64,000 nucleotides of DNA from CAYQUO01 sp964420835 (GCA_964420835.1 CAYQUO010000001.1:124001-188000); one strand, 5' to 3'; shown: positions 18,523 to 26,844, counted from the first letter of the stretch. The notes: generated by a model not told the origin, from the letters alone. Translations and numbers: made by a program.

Positions 18523-19380
18523 CTACTGAAAAACGATCTCAACAGGTGCTGCATTCTGGTTGAAGTAAACACAGTCGCCTTTTTCGTAGTGCCAGACCGA
18601 TTGCATGACCTCCGGCCGTAGCACCCCGTTCACGGAATGGTACTTTCGAAAGAACGCCGACCAATCAGCCCGGGTTTCCTTCCCATCCATGTCCACGGCC
18701 ACCCGGTCGCCGGTGCGGAAGGAGAGCAGTTCCCCATCCCCGGAAAAGGTGAATGTGCCCCCGGCGGTTGCGCCGTTCCAGGTGATGCTGGCGGCGGCGT
18801 GCGTATCGTCCACTGCGCTCCAGGTGACAAAACCCTGCAGGGCGGCGTTGGGCACCAGCAGGCTTTCGGCCAGCCAGGTGACCAGGCTGGATTTGTCCAT
18901 GGCCTCACCCTGCTGGTCGAACAGCGGGATGTACCTCGCCAGCCATCCCCGCATGGAGCCTTTCCCGTTCTCAAAGGTATCCAGCCCTTCGAAGGGAATG
19001 CCGTGGAGGGAGGAGGAAATGAGCGCAAAACGGTCCGGCCGGCTGACCAGGTTCAATTGCTGGTAGTCGATCTTGAGTGTCCGGCTTTCGGACATCACAA
19101 AGTCCACATCCTTAAAATAAGCCCGCATGGCGGACATTTTGCGGGTGCCCAGGTAGCCGCTGTGCCGGAAGTATCTCTGCACCGGGGCCGGCAGCCCCTC
19201 GAGGTCTTTTTCCGAAAACACCTCCTGGCTGTATTCGGGTTGGCCGACCCTCCCGGCAGTGATTTTGGCGAACCTGTTTCTCACCGGCGAATACGGGCCA
19301 AATACGCTGACAACGACCCACACAAGGGCAAACAATAGAAACAACACACTGATCCACATCTTTTTACTCCGTTTGTTCAT
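18523..19380 (-). CDS. DUF6544-like membrane-anchored protein
   Basis: A 285-residue protein with an N-terminal membrane anchor (MWISVLFLLFALVWVVVSVFG). The outward-facing region includes LPAPVQRYFRHSGYLG, an element typical of DUF6544-type proteins, and a C-terminal beta-rich region. No enzymatic motif is visible. The start at 19380 is chosen because GGAAAG lies just upstream; it falls inside the last codons of the MarR gene (17-base overlap), which argues for one operon under MarR control. The function is unknown; the MarR link suggests response to a small molecule or envelope stress. Confidence 0.7.
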   Translation of the reverse strand: MNKRSKKMWISVLFLLFALVWVVVSVFGPYSPVRNRFAKITAGRVGQPEYSQEVFSEKDLEGLPAPVQRYFRHSGYLGTRKMSAMRAYFKDVDFVMSESRTLKIDYQQLNLVSRPDRFALISSSLHGIPFEGLDTFENGKGSMRGWLARYIPLFDQQGEAMDKSSLVTWLAESLLVPNAALQGFVTWSAVDDTHAAASITWNGATAGGTFTFSGDGELLSFRTGDRVAVDMDGKETRADWSAFFRKYHSVNGVLRPEVMQSVWHYEKGDCVYFNQNAAPVEIVFQ

Positions 19381-19822
19381 GGTCTCTTTCCATTCCGGCA
19401 ACATTCCGTTCCAGTTTGGCGATCAAAGTGGAAAAGGCCGCGGCTTCCCGGGAGTTAAATCCGAAAAAAACCTCTTCAAGGAAACGCATTTCCATTCCCT
19501 CCCGTTGCCGCAGATGGGCCATGCACGCTGCGGTCAGCCTGATCCGCAGCGCCCTGGTGTCCTCCGGGTCGGTTTGCAGGGTTAAAAACCCCTGTTTTTC
19601 GAGGATGACGGCGATCTTTTTGACATTTTGCCGGGAGGTGCCAATTCTCGCCGCCACCTCCGTCAGGGTGGGGGCGTCGCTCTCGCACCTCGTCACCCCC
19701 GCCAGGAACAGCCATTGTTTTACGGTCAGTTGCGGGTCCAGCCGGTTACCGAGCAGTTGCAGGCGGTTGGCCAGGGTAAAAATGCTGCCGAAGACGTAGG
19801 CCTTTTTTTCCGCATCTTCCAT
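19364..19822 (-). CDS. MarR-family transcriptional regulator
   Basis: A 152-residue winged-helix regulator. The recognition region is LTEVAARIGTSRQNVKKIAVILEKQGFLTL (about residues 60-90), followed by the wing LQTDPEDTRALRIRLT, which carries the D-x-R signature of MarR proteins. Flanking helices form the dimer interface. Such proteins usually repress their own operon until a phenolic or other small ligand binds. The promoter carries two perfect palindromes that fit this (separate feature). AGGAG precedes the ATG by ten bases. The downstream DUF6544-like gene overlaps its end and is the presumed target. Confidence 0.92.
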   Translation of the reverse strand: MEDAEKKAYVFGSIFTLANRLQLLGNRLDPQLTVKQWLFLAGVTRCESDAPTLTEVAARIGTSRQNVKKIAVILEKQGFLTLQTDPEDTRALRIRLTAACMAHLRQREGMEMRFLEEVFFGFNSREAAAFSTLIAKLERNVAGMERDHEQTE

Positions 19823-19850
19823 TTCGATGTTGCTCCTTTCGCGAAAATAA

Positions 19851-19895
19851 GTAACCAGTTACGCATATTATACGTAACCAGTTACGTAATGTCAA
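19851..19895 (-). promoter_or_regulatory. Consensus sigma-70 promoter with two MarR operator palindromes
   Basis: On the minus strand TTGACA (19890-19895) is followed by exactly 17 bases and TATAAT (19867-19872), both perfect consensus hexamers. The 12-bp palindrome GTAACCAGTTAC occurs twice, at 19874-19885 inside the spacer and at 19851-19862 just past the -10. The centres are 23 bp apart, about two helix turns. The spacer copy extends to an 18-bp perfect palindrome (TACGTAAC-CA-GTTACGTA). A bound dimer at either site would block RNA polymerase. Confidence 0.9.
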
Positions 19896-20075
19896 GGGTT
19901 GAAGGCCATTCATTAACCCGTTTTTCGATTCTCTAATCTTCCTTTAACTCCGCCGGATGAATTGGATCACCCCTGCATTGGTTTCCCCGCCTGTGCAGAT
20001 CCCGCCTGTGCCGGCTGCCCTTCCTGGTGAAACGCTCCTGGCCCAAGTGCCCCCGCGCCTGCCGGTTATTCGCCC

Positions 20076-21065
20076 TCAGATCTCCCGCAGCCCCGGCAGG
20101 ATGATCTCCAGCACCTCGTCCATCGTTTTCTGCGGGCTGTAGCCCAGGTCGCGGCGCGCCCGGCCAATGTTGAACCAATGGCTCTGCGCCAGTTCGCTGG
20201 CCAAAAAGCGGGTCAGTTTCGGCTCGCCCGGCAGGGGCAGCGCACGCCAGGCCCGCTCCATTGCCCCGCCCAGCGCCCGGGCCGTGCGCAGCGACACCTT
20301 GAGCCGGATGGGCGGGTATCCCAAGCGGGCCAGCAGGTTGCGGATCCAGGGCCACAGCAGCACCGGCTCGCCCTGGCTGATGAAGTAGGCCTGCCCGGCA
20401 ACCGGGGAGCCGGGGGTCAGCCGGTCGGCGGCCAGCAGGTGTGCCCGGGCCACGTCCTCCACGTAGGTCAGGTCCACCCGGTTGGTGCCGTCGCCCACCT
20501 GCGGGAACAGCCCGCGGCGGGCCGTGCGCAGCAGCGCCGGGATCAGGTGGCGGTCGCCCGGGCCGATGATGAGGTGCGGGCGCAGCGAAACGGTCAGCAG
20601 GCCGCCGCCGGCGGCGGCCAGGGCGCGCTGTTCGCCCAGCGCCTTGGTGTGCGGGTAAGGGCTCTCCCAGGACCCGGGGTAGGGGGTGCTTTCGTCGGCG
20701 CCCTCCAGCGGCCCGCCGCCGAAGACCACGCTGGGCGAACTGGTGTACACCAGGCGCGGTACGCCGTGCTCCCGGCAGCCGGCGATGACGTTCTCCGTGC
20801 CGGTGACGTTGGGGGCGTAGTAGTCTTCGAACGGCCCCCAGTGGCCGGCCCTGGCTGCCACGTGGAAGACCACGTCCATGCCCCTGCAGGCGGCGCTGAC
20901 GGCAGCCTGGTCCTGCAGGTCGCCCTGCAGGCAACGCACGCCCAGCGCCTCCAGCGCCGGGTAATGCCCCCGCGAGAACGAAGCCACCTCGTCGCCGCGG
21001 GCCAGCAACTGGCGCACCACGGCCAGGCCCAAAAAGCCGCCCCCGCCGGTGACCAGCGCCTTCAT
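20076..21065 (-). CDS. oleD: OleD: NAD(P)H-dependent 2-alkyl-3-ketoalkanoate reductase
   Basis: A 329-residue short-chain/extended dehydrogenase. In the olefin pathway OleD reduces the OleA product, a 2-alkyl-3-ketoacid, to the 3-hydroxyacid. The nucleotide fold TGGGGFLG is at residues 7-14. The catalytic Tyr-x3-Lys is in SPYPHTKALGE, and the Ser lies in VYTSSPSVVF. ATG 21065 overlaps the oleC stop as ATGA, so it is translationally coupled. It is the last gene of the operon oleA-oleB-oleC-oleD. Related 3-beta-hydroxysteroid dehydrogenases share this fold, but the operon decides the call. Confidence 0.92.
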   Translation of the reverse strand: MKALVTGGGGFLGLAVVRQLLARGDEVASFSRGHYPALEALGVRCLQGDLQDQAAVSAACRGMDVVFHVAARAGHWGPFEDYYAPNVTGTENVIAGCREHGVPRLVYTSSPSVVFGGGPLEGADESTPYPGSWESPYPHTKALGEQRALAAAGGGLLTVSLRPHLIIGPGDRHLIPALLRTARRGLFPQVGDGTNRVDLTYVEDVARAHLLAADRLTPGSPVAGQAYFISQGEPVLLWPWIRNLLARLGYPPIRLKVSLRTARALGGAMERAWRALPLPGEPKLTRFLASELAQSHWFNIGRARRDLGYSPQKTMDEVLEIILPGLREI

Positions 21066-22792
21066 TCTCTCCTCCCCAGCCGGCCGGCCGCCCAGCGACC
21101 CAGCGCCAGCCGGTCGATCTTGGCGTTGTGCCGCACGTCCACCGGGAAGCCCCGCGGGTAAAACAGCACCCGGCGGATGCCCCTGGTTGCAGCCAGCGCA
21201 GCCCCCCGCGACAGCAGTTCCCCCTGCAGAACGGCCTGCTCCGCCCGGCTGCGGCGGCGCCCCGGCGTCGGCTCCACCACCAGCACCGCCTCCTGCCGCC
21301 CAGGCGCCCCCACACCCACCACGGCCGTGCGCTGCACCCGCGGGTGGGCGTTGAACACCGCCTCGCAGCACACCGGCAGCAGCAGGCCTTCGGCGGTCTG
21401 CACCCGGTGCACCTTGCGCCCGCAGAACCACAGCCGGCCCTGTTCGTCGAAATACCCCAGGTCGCCCATGCGGTGCCACACCGTGTCCCCCTCCCGGATC
21501 TTCGCCAGGGCGTCGGCATCGGGACGGTTCACGTATTGGCGCGTCACCACCGGCCCGCGAACGGCGATCTCGCCGGCCTCGCCCGGTGGCAGTTCCAGCC
21601 CGGCCTCCCACTCCGGGATGGCCTCATCGCTGATGCGGATGATGCGCACCTCAAGCCCCTGCACCGGCCGGCCCACGCACATGCCGGCCCCCTGTTCGCT
21701 CAGGGCGGCCGTCTCCTCCAGGATCTCGCTGCCGCTCATCATCGTCAGCGGCAGGGCCTCGGTGGCGCCGAAGGGGGTGTACACCTCGCCGCCTTCCAGC
21801 ACCTGCTTCATGTCGCGCACCAGCGCCGGCGGCACCGGTGCCCCGGCCATGTAGATGCGCCGGAGGGTGGGCAGCCGTTCCCCCGTGGACATGCAGTGGT
21901 CGGCCACCCGCCGCCAGATGACCGGCGAGCCGAAGGAATGGGTGACGCCGTGGGCGTTAATGTCCTGCACCAGGCGGGCGGGGTTCACCCGGGCGGGATG
22001 GGAGGGGTCCAGTTCCGGGAAGGCCTCGGTGGTGCCCAGCGCCGGCCCGAAGAGGGAGAAGATGGTGAGGCCGGGCAGGTCCACCTCTCCGGGCTGGATG
22101 CCCACCGCCGTGCGCAGTAATTCCAGTTGGGCCAGGAACATCTCCTGCCGGTACACCACGCCCTTGGGCAGCCCGGTGCCGCCGGAGGTGAAGGCGATGG
22201 CCGCCTCGTCGCCGGGGGCCATCTGCGCCGGCGGGAAGGGCTGCGCATCCGCCGGCAGCAGCGAGGCCAGCGCCGGCGCCCGCCCGATGCCAAAGCGGCC
22301 GGCCACCACCGCGCACTGCACCGAGCGAAAGGCGGCGGGGAAGAGCAGCCGCAGCAGGTGCGCCTGCGGGATGCCGATGAAGCCTGCCGGGGCGGCGTCC
22401 TGCACGCAGCGCAGGAAGGGACGCCAGCCCATGCCGGGGTCGATGATCACCGGCACGGCGCCCAGGCGCAGCAGGGCAAAGGCGGCGCTGATCAGCGTGA
22501 TCCCCGGGCGCACCAGCAGCAGCACCCGGCTGCCTTTTCCCAGGCCCAGCCCAAAAAGCCCCCGGGCGGTGCGGTTGCACAGGGAGTCCAGTTGCTGGAA
22601 GGTGTGGCGGCTGTGGCGCCGCTGTTCCCCATCGCCCCCCAGGGGGAAGATCACCGCCAGGCGCTGCGGGTGGCTGGCGGCCATTTCGGCCAGCGGCTGG
22701 GAGAGGTTGCTTAGGGCGCTGAACCGCCCCGCGCCCGGGGGAACGGGCTCAGCGGCTGGGGTTGGGGCTTGGGGGCGGGAGGCGCGGGCCAT
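21062..22792 (-). CDS. oleC: OleC: ATP-dependent beta-lactone synthetase (acyl-adenylate superfamily)
   Basis: A 576-residue ANL-superfamily enzyme. OleC activates the 2-alkyl-3-hydroxyacid with ATP and closes it to a beta-lactone. The P-loop AFTSGGTGLPKGV is near residue 195, the adenine motif YTPFGATEALPLT near 340 and GDLGYFDEQGRLWFCGRK near 465. The last third (ALGRWAAGRLG end) lacks obvious truncation. The ATG at 22792 has no strong Shine-Dalgarno; 18 bases separate it from the oleB stop, so coupling from upstream is likely. Confidence 0.92.
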   Translation of the reverse strand: MARASRPQAPTPAAEPVPPGAGRFSALSNLSQPLAEMAASHPQRLAVIFPLGGDGEQRRHSRHTFQQLDSLCNRTARGLFGLGLGKGSRVLLLVRPGITLISAAFALLRLGAVPVIIDPGMGWRPFLRCVQDAAPAGFIGIPQAHLLRLLFPAAFRSVQCAVVAGRFGIGRAPALASLLPADAQPFPPAQMAPGDEAAIAFTSGGTGLPKGVVYRQEMFLAQLELLRTAVGIQPGEVDLPGLTIFSLFGPALGTTEAFPELDPSHPARVNPARLVQDINAHGVTHSFGSPVIWRRVADHCMSTGERLPTLRRIYMAGAPVPPALVRDMKQVLEGGEVYTPFGATEALPLTMMSGSEILEETAALSEQGAGMCVGRPVQGLEVRIIRISDEAIPEWEAGLELPPGEAGEIAVRGPVVTRQYVNRPDADALAKIREGDTVWHRMGDLGYFDEQGRLWFCGRKVHRVQTAEGLLLPVCCEAVFNAHPRVQRTAVVGVGAPGRQEAVLVVEPTPGRRRSRAEQAVLQGELLSRGAALAATRGIRRVLFYPRGFPVDVRHNAKIDRLALGRWAAGRLGRRE

Positions 22793-22810
22793 GGCGGGGC
22801 GGGGGGGAAC

Positions 22811-23689
22811 TCAGCCGCCGCCCTGCAAAAACTGCAGCAGCAGCGGCAGGATGCGCTCGTGGGCGTCTTCCACCACGTAGTGGCCGGCGTGCTCGAACAC
22901 GTGCACCCCGGCCTGCGGGAAGCGCTGGCGCCATCCCTGCAGGAAGGTGTCCACGGTGAAGACCGGGTCGTCGGCGCCCCACAGCAGCAGGACGGGCACC
23001 TGGCGGAACTGCGGCAGGGCGGCTTCGATCTCGGCGACCGTGCGGCGGGTGGGGTGGCCGGCTTCCATGGGGATGTCGCGCACGAAGCGCAGGATGGCCG
23101 CCCGGCTGCGCCAACTGCGCCAGGGTGCCAGGTAGCCGGCGCGCACCGCGGGGGTGAAGCGCCGCCGCTGCGAGGTGCCCATCACCAGGGCGCCCAGGGC
23201 AAAGGCGTTCAGCCCGCGCACCAGCAGGTCGCCCAGCACGGGCGAACGCGACAGGCGAATGGGCCAGTAGAGCACCGGGCGGAAGAAGGCCGAGGTGTTA
23301 AGGGCCACGATGCGTCGCACCTGCCCCGGGTGGCGGGCGGCCCAGCCCATGCCGATGGCGCCGCCCCAGTCGTGCATCACCAGGGTCACCGGGCCGGGCT
23401 GCAGGTGCTCCAGCAGGGCCTCCAGGTTGCGGATGTGCCGCTCCAGCGGGCAGGGGTAGTGTTCCGGCTGGTCCGAAAGCCCGCAGCCGATGTGGTCCGG
23501 GGCGATCACCCGGCAGGTTTGGCTTAACCCGGGGATGAGCGTGCGCCAGTAGAAGGACCAGGTGGGGTTGCCGTGCAGCAGCACCAGCGCCTGCCCTTGC
23601 GGCGGGCCCTCGTCCAGGTAGTGCATGCGCACCCCATCGATCTCAAAATGGCGGGAGGTGAACGGGTACAGCGGTCGGTAGTCAGCCAT
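22811..23689 (-). CDS. oleB: OleB: beta-lactone decarboxylase (haloalkane dehalogenase-like alpha/beta hydrolase)
   Basis: A 292-residue alpha/beta hydrolase. OleB decarboxylates the beta-lactone to the cis-olefin, the last step of the pathway. The oxyanion element is LLHGNPTWSFYW (38-48), the nucleophile is Asp107 in LVMHDWGGAIG, the acid is Asp240 or Asp241 in WGADDPVF, and the base is His270 in EHAGHYVVEDAHE. An aspartate nucleophile, rather than serine, marks the dehalogenase/OleB branch. It is a separate gene here; many genomes fuse OleB to OleC. Confidence 0.92.
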   Translation of the reverse strand: MADYRPLYPFTSRHFEIDGVRMHYLDEGPPQGQALVLLHGNPTWSFYWRTLIPGLSQTCRVIAPDHIGCGLSDQPEHYPCPLERHIRNLEALLEHLQPGPVTLVMHDWGGAIGMGWAARHPGQVRRIVALNTSAFFRPVLYWPIRLSRSPVLGDLLVRGLNAFALGALVMGTSQRRRFTPAVRAGYLAPWRSWRSRAAILRFVRDIPMEAGHPTRRTVAEIEAALPQFRQVPVLLLWGADDPVFTVDTFLQGWRQRFPQAGVHVFEHAGHYVVEDAHERILPLLLQFLQGGG

Positions 23690-23731
23690 GGCTGCCCCCT
23701 GAGCCGCTGCGGGGCTGGTTTTTTGCCGGGC

Positions 23732-24751
23732 CTACCACTGGATGCCGAGGATCAGGCTGTTCAGCCCGCTGCCGGCGCCCAGCAGGGCGACTTTGTCGCC
23801 CTCCTTGAGGATGCCGTCGGCGATGCCCAGGGCCATGCACAGCGGGGCGGCCACCGAGGCGGTGTTGCCCATGAAGCGCAGGTTGGGGTAATCCAGCCCT
23901 TCGCGGGGCAGCCCGAGCATGCGGTAAACCGATTTGCGCACCGGTTCGCTCACCTGGTGCGAGAAGACCCGGTTGACCATGTCGGCCGTCCAGCCCAGTT
24001 CCTTGAGGAAGATGCCCCAGGCCTGGTGCACCAGTTTGCTGCCCTCCTCCAGCAGGGTGGTGGAATCGGTCAGCATCCAGCGGCGCTGGGCCACGCAGAG
24101 CCGGTTGAACTGGGTGGCGCTGTACACCGCCCCGCCCAGCAGGCGCTTGCCGGTCTTCGAGATGCTGCGGTGGGTGAGCACCATGGCCACGGCGGCCGCC
24201 CCCAGGGTGAAGGAGGCCAGGTTGTCGCGCAGGTCCTCGCGGGTGATGCCGTCGTTGAGCATGTGCTGCAGCGTGGCCAGCTGGCCGGCGCGCGGCGATT
24301 CGGCGGCCACGATCAGCCCGGTCCTGATCTGGCCGAGGTCGATCATGTTGGCCACATTGACCATGGCGGTGAGGAAGCCCAGGCAGGCGTTCACCAGGTC
24401 AAAACTCATCGCCTCGGGGCGCAGGCCCAGGTTGTTGTGGACGAAGGCGGCCGTGGCCGGTTCGATGTAGTCGCGGCACACCGAGGCGTTGACCAGGCAG
24501 TCGACATCGGCGGTGGTGAGGCCGGCGTTCTCGAGGGCCTTTTTGCCGGCCAGGGTGGCCCCGTCGGAGGGCTCGATGCCGTCGTCCCACCAGCGGCGCT
24601 CGGCGATGCCGGTAATGCGCTCGAAGAAGGAATTCTTGATATTCAACCGTCGATAGATGGGAGCCAGCTGCTCTTCAAACCAGGCGGAGGTGACCACCTG
24701 GTTCGGGATGACGTACCCCATCCCTTCAATGCATACATCCTTGAACTTCAT
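23732..24751 (-). CDS. oleA: OleA: head-to-head fatty acyl-CoA condensing thiolase
   Basis: A 339-residue thiolase-superfamily enzyme that joins two fatty acyl-CoA chains by non-decarboxylative Claisen condensation to a 2-alkyl-3-ketoacid. The triad is Cys123 (LVNACLGFLT), His265 (FSHQVSE) and Asn296 (FMGNTASVAAPL). Glu97 in SVCRDYIEPATA matches the glutamate that distinguishes OleA from FabH, acting as base in the OleA active site. GGAAGG precedes the ATG. It is the first gene of the operon and sets which chains are condensed. Confidence 0.93.
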   Translation of the reverse strand: MKFKDVCIEGMGYVIPNQVVTSAWFEEQLAPIYRRLNIKNSFFERITGIAERRWWDDGIEPSDGATLAGKKALENAGLTTADVDCLVNASVCRDYIEPATAAFVHNNLGLRPEAMSFDLVNACLGFLTAMVNVANMIDLGQIRTGLIVAAESPRAGQLATLQHMLNDGITREDLRDNLASFTLGAAAVAMVLTHRSISKTGKRLLGGAVYSATQFNRLCVAQRRWMLTDSTTLLEEGSKLVHQAWGIFLKELGWTADMVNRVFSHQVSEPVRKSVYRMLGLPREGLDYPNLRFMGNTASVAAPLCMALGIADGILKEGDKVALLGAGSGLNSLILGIQW

Positions 24752-24783
24752 TCATGCCTTCCCAATTGTGCGGTTTTTTTGCC

Positions 24784-24812
24784 ATTGTACTACTTAAAGG
24801 GAAGGTTTTCAA
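24784..24812 (-). promoter_or_regulatory. Promoter of the oleABCD operon
   Basis: On the minus strand TTGAAA (24807-24812), a 17-base spacer and TACAAT (24784-24789), 33 bases before the oleA ATG. Both hexamers differ from consensus by one base. No operator palindrome is evident. Confidence 0.7.
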
Positions 24813-24825
24813 AGGGCGAGCAGGG

Positions 24826-24848
24826 TATTCGTTTATTCGTTTATTCGA
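24826..24848. repeat. Short tandem repeat of an 8-bp unit, GTTTATTC
   Basis: Nearly three consecutive units of the octamer lie upstream of the ole promoter. Single copies or inverses recur at 25087-25095 (before hsdM), 59770-59778 and 63473-63483 (before padR). All are in AT-rich intergenic DNA. Confidence 0.5.
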
Positions 24849-24975
24849 TTTTCCGCTGCGTTTTCCTGCGAGGGCAGGTTTTTTTTGACGTGGCAGATTG
24901 ATTATAGGACAATTGTGCTATTTTTGCAAGGGGGGAATTGCAGGGGGAGCCACAAGCATGATGATGAATGATGGA

Positions 24976-25029
24976 TCATCCCCCCATCTTCGCCTGGAAA
25001 AACCGGGTGGAACAAAGGAGGATGCCCCC
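24976..25029. repeat. Diverged copy of the CCCCCATTTT hairpin repeat
   Basis: The stretch beginning CATCCCCCCATCTTCGCC and continuing with GGAAAAACCGGGTGG matches the repeat units at 58582-58790 with several substitutions, and ends in GGATGCCCCCC. It lies between the divergent oleA and hsdM promoters. Confidence 0.6.
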
Positions 25030-25050
25030 CTCGATCTTCAAAAAACGGCA

Positions 25051-25056
25051 TATAAT
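25051..25056 (+). promoter_or_regulatory. -10 element for the type I restriction-modification operon
   Basis: A perfect TATAAT 64 bases before the hsdM ATG. The -35 region at 25028-25033 (CCCTCG) is poor, so the promoter may need an activator or be weak. Confidence 0.45.
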
Positions 25057-25119
25057 AAACCCGGGGGGTCTTAAGCGACAGCCACAAACGAATAAACGGT
25101 CAGAAAAGGCGGGTAGCAC

Positions 25120-26844
25120 ATGCCAAAACCAACCAAACCCAGCAAACCCAACGGCAACGGCGTGGCCCTCGGCATCGAGCAGGTGCTCTGGGAGGCCGCC
25201 GACAGGCTGCGCGGCCACCTCGACGCCGCCGACTACAAGTCCGTCGTCCTGGGCCTCATCTTCCTCAAGTACATCTCCGACGTGTTCGAACAGGTGTACG
25301 ACCGCGTCCGGCGGGAGGGGCTGAACGACCCCGAGGACCGCGATGTGTACCTTGCCAGCCGCACCTTCTGGGTGCCACGCAAGGCGCGCTGGCAGATCCT
25401 GCAGGATAACGCCCGCCAGGAGACCATCGGCAACCTCATCGACACCGCCCTGGAGGCGATCGAGCGCGACAACCCCTCTTTGCGCGGGATGCTGCCCGGC
25501 AACTACGGCCGCCCCGACCTGGACAAGCGTCGCCTGGGCGACCTGGTGGACCTGGTGAGCAACCGCATTAACTTCGCCGATGAGGATAGCCGCCGCCAGG
25601 ATACCATCGGCCGGGTCTATGAGTACTTCCTCTCCCGCTTCGCCAGCCAGGAGGGCCGCAAGGGCGGCGAGTTCTACACCCCCCGCTCGGTTGTGCGCGT
25701 TTTGGTGGAGGTCTTGGCGCCCTACCGCGGCCGGGTCTTCGACCCCTGCTGCGGCTCCGGGGGCATGTTCGTCCAGTCCGAGAAGTTCGTGGAGGCCCAC
25801 GGCGGCAGATTCGGCGATATTTCGATCTATGGGCAGGAATCCAACCCCAACACTTTTAAACTGGCCAAAATGAACCTGGCCATCCGCGGCATCGAGGCCA
25901 ACCTCGGCAAACAGCCCGCCGATTCCTTTCACGCCGACCAGCACCCCGACCTTAAGGCCGATTTCGTCCTGGCCAACCCGCCCTTCAACATGAAGGAATG
26001 GGGCGGTGACCTGCTGCGCGGCGACAAACGCTGGAAGTACGGCCCCCCGCCCGCCGGCAACGCCAACTTCGCCTGGATCCAGCACTTCATCTACCACCTG
26101 GCGCCCGGGGGCATGGCCGGCTTTGTTATGGCCAACGGCAGCATGTCCAGCAACACCTCCGGCGAGGGCCAGATCCGTAAGGCCATCATCGAGGACGGCC
26201 TGGTGGATTGCATGGTCGCCCTGCCCGCCCAACTTTTCTACAGCGCCCAGATCCCCGTCTGCCTCTGGTTCCTCTCCCGCGACCGCCAGGGCCGCCAGGG
26301 GCACACCCTCTTCATCGACGCCCGTAAACTGGGCACGCTCACCGACCGCGTCCACCGCGACCTCAGCGATGCCGAGATCGACCGCATCGCCGGCACCTAC
26401 CACGCCTGGGTGAATTCCATTGTAGTAGGGGCAATTCATGAATTGCCCCTACAACCAAATGAATTGCCCCTACAACCAAATGAATTGCCCCGACAACCAA
26501 ATGAATTGCCCCGACAACCAAATGAATTGCCCCTACAACCGAATGAATTGCCCCAACAGGAACCACCTCAACAGGGACAGAAACCGCCCGAACAGGAACC
26601 GCCTGCCCCCTACGCCGACATCCCCGGTTTCTGCCGCTCCGTTTCGCTCGACGAGATCCGCGCCCAGGGTTGGGTGCTCACCCCGGGGCGCTACGTCGGC
26701 GCCGCCGAGGCCGAGGACGACGGCGAGCCCTTCGCGGAGAAGATGAGTCTATTAATTAAAGAATTAACTCAGCAATTTTCAGATGCTGCCGCTTTAGAAA
26801 AACAAATAATAGATAATCTGGAGAATATGGATTATGAGGGGTAG
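25120..26844 (+). CDS. hsdM: HsdM, type I restriction-modification N6-adenine methyltransferase subunit, with in-frame repeat insertion
   Basis: A 574-residue DNA methyltransferase that, with HsdS, methylates the host recognition site. The N-terminal helical domain LWEAADRLRGHLDAADYKSVVLGLIFLKYISD is typical of HsdM. SAM-binding motif I FDPCCGSGGMF is near residue 206 and catalytic motif IV NPPFNMKEWGGD near 286. Between residues about 433 and 497 lies a foreign insertion, VVGAIHELP followed by five QPNELP(L/R) heptads and a Q/E/P-rich tail. It is encoded by a 28-bp palindrome and a 21-bp tandem array, after which normal sequence resumes at PYADIPGFCRSVSLDEI. The insertion sits in the linker before the C-terminal helices and keeps the frame. 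GC-rich codons end abruptly near 26740 before the AT-rich hsdS. Confidence 0.93.
   Translation: MPKPTKPSKPNGNGVALGIEQVLWEAADRLRGHLDAADYKSVVLGLIFLKYISDVFEQVYDRVRREGLNDPEDRDVYLASRTFWVPRKARWQILQDNARQETIGNLIDTALEAIERDNPSLRGMLPGNYGRPDLDKRRLGDLVDLVSNRINFADEDSRRQDTIGRVYEYFLSRFASQEGRKGGEFYTPRSVVRVLVEVLAPYRGRVFDPCCGSGGMFVQSEKFVEAHGGRFGDISIYGQESNPNTFKLAKMNLAIRGIEANLGKQPADSFHADQHPDLKADFVLANPPFNMKEWGGDLLRGDKRWKYGPPPAGNANFAWIQHFIYHLAPGGMAGFVMANGSMSSNTSGEGQIRKAIIEDGLVDCMVALPAQLFYSAQIPVCLWFLSRDRQGRQGHTLFIDARKLGTLTDRVHRDLSDAEIDRIAGTYHAWVNSIVVGAIHELPLQPNELPLQPNELPRQPNELPRQPNELPLQPNELPQQEPPQQGQKPPEQEPPAPYADIPGFCRSVSLDEIRAQGWVLTPGRYVGAAEAEDDGEPFAEKMSLLIKELTQQFSDAAALEKQIIDNLENMDYEG
26425..26557. repeat. 28-bp perfect palindrome plus five 21-bp right-arm repeats inside hsdM
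   Basis: GTAGGGGCAATTCA (26425-26438) is followed directly by its exact reverse complement (26439-26452), with no loop. Five 21-bp units follow at 26453, 26474, 26495, 26516 and 26537. Each is a six-base AACCAA (AACCGA in the last) plus a copy of the right arm, ATGAATTGCCCC(T/G/A)AC. The left arm can therefore pair with any of six right arms. The same palindrome core occurs twice in the transposase gene at 29281 and 29467. Confidence 0.9.

Noticed and set aside
19933..21519. 528-codon minus-strand frame overlapping oleD and oleC
   Set aside because: Shadow frame, Arg/Gly/Pro/Ala-rich, while oleD and oleC have intact catalytic motifs in the other frames.
26425..26557. Possible CRISPR-like array
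   Set aside because: Units of 21 bp are contiguous with no unique spacers, translate in frame within hsdM and have no cas genes nearby.
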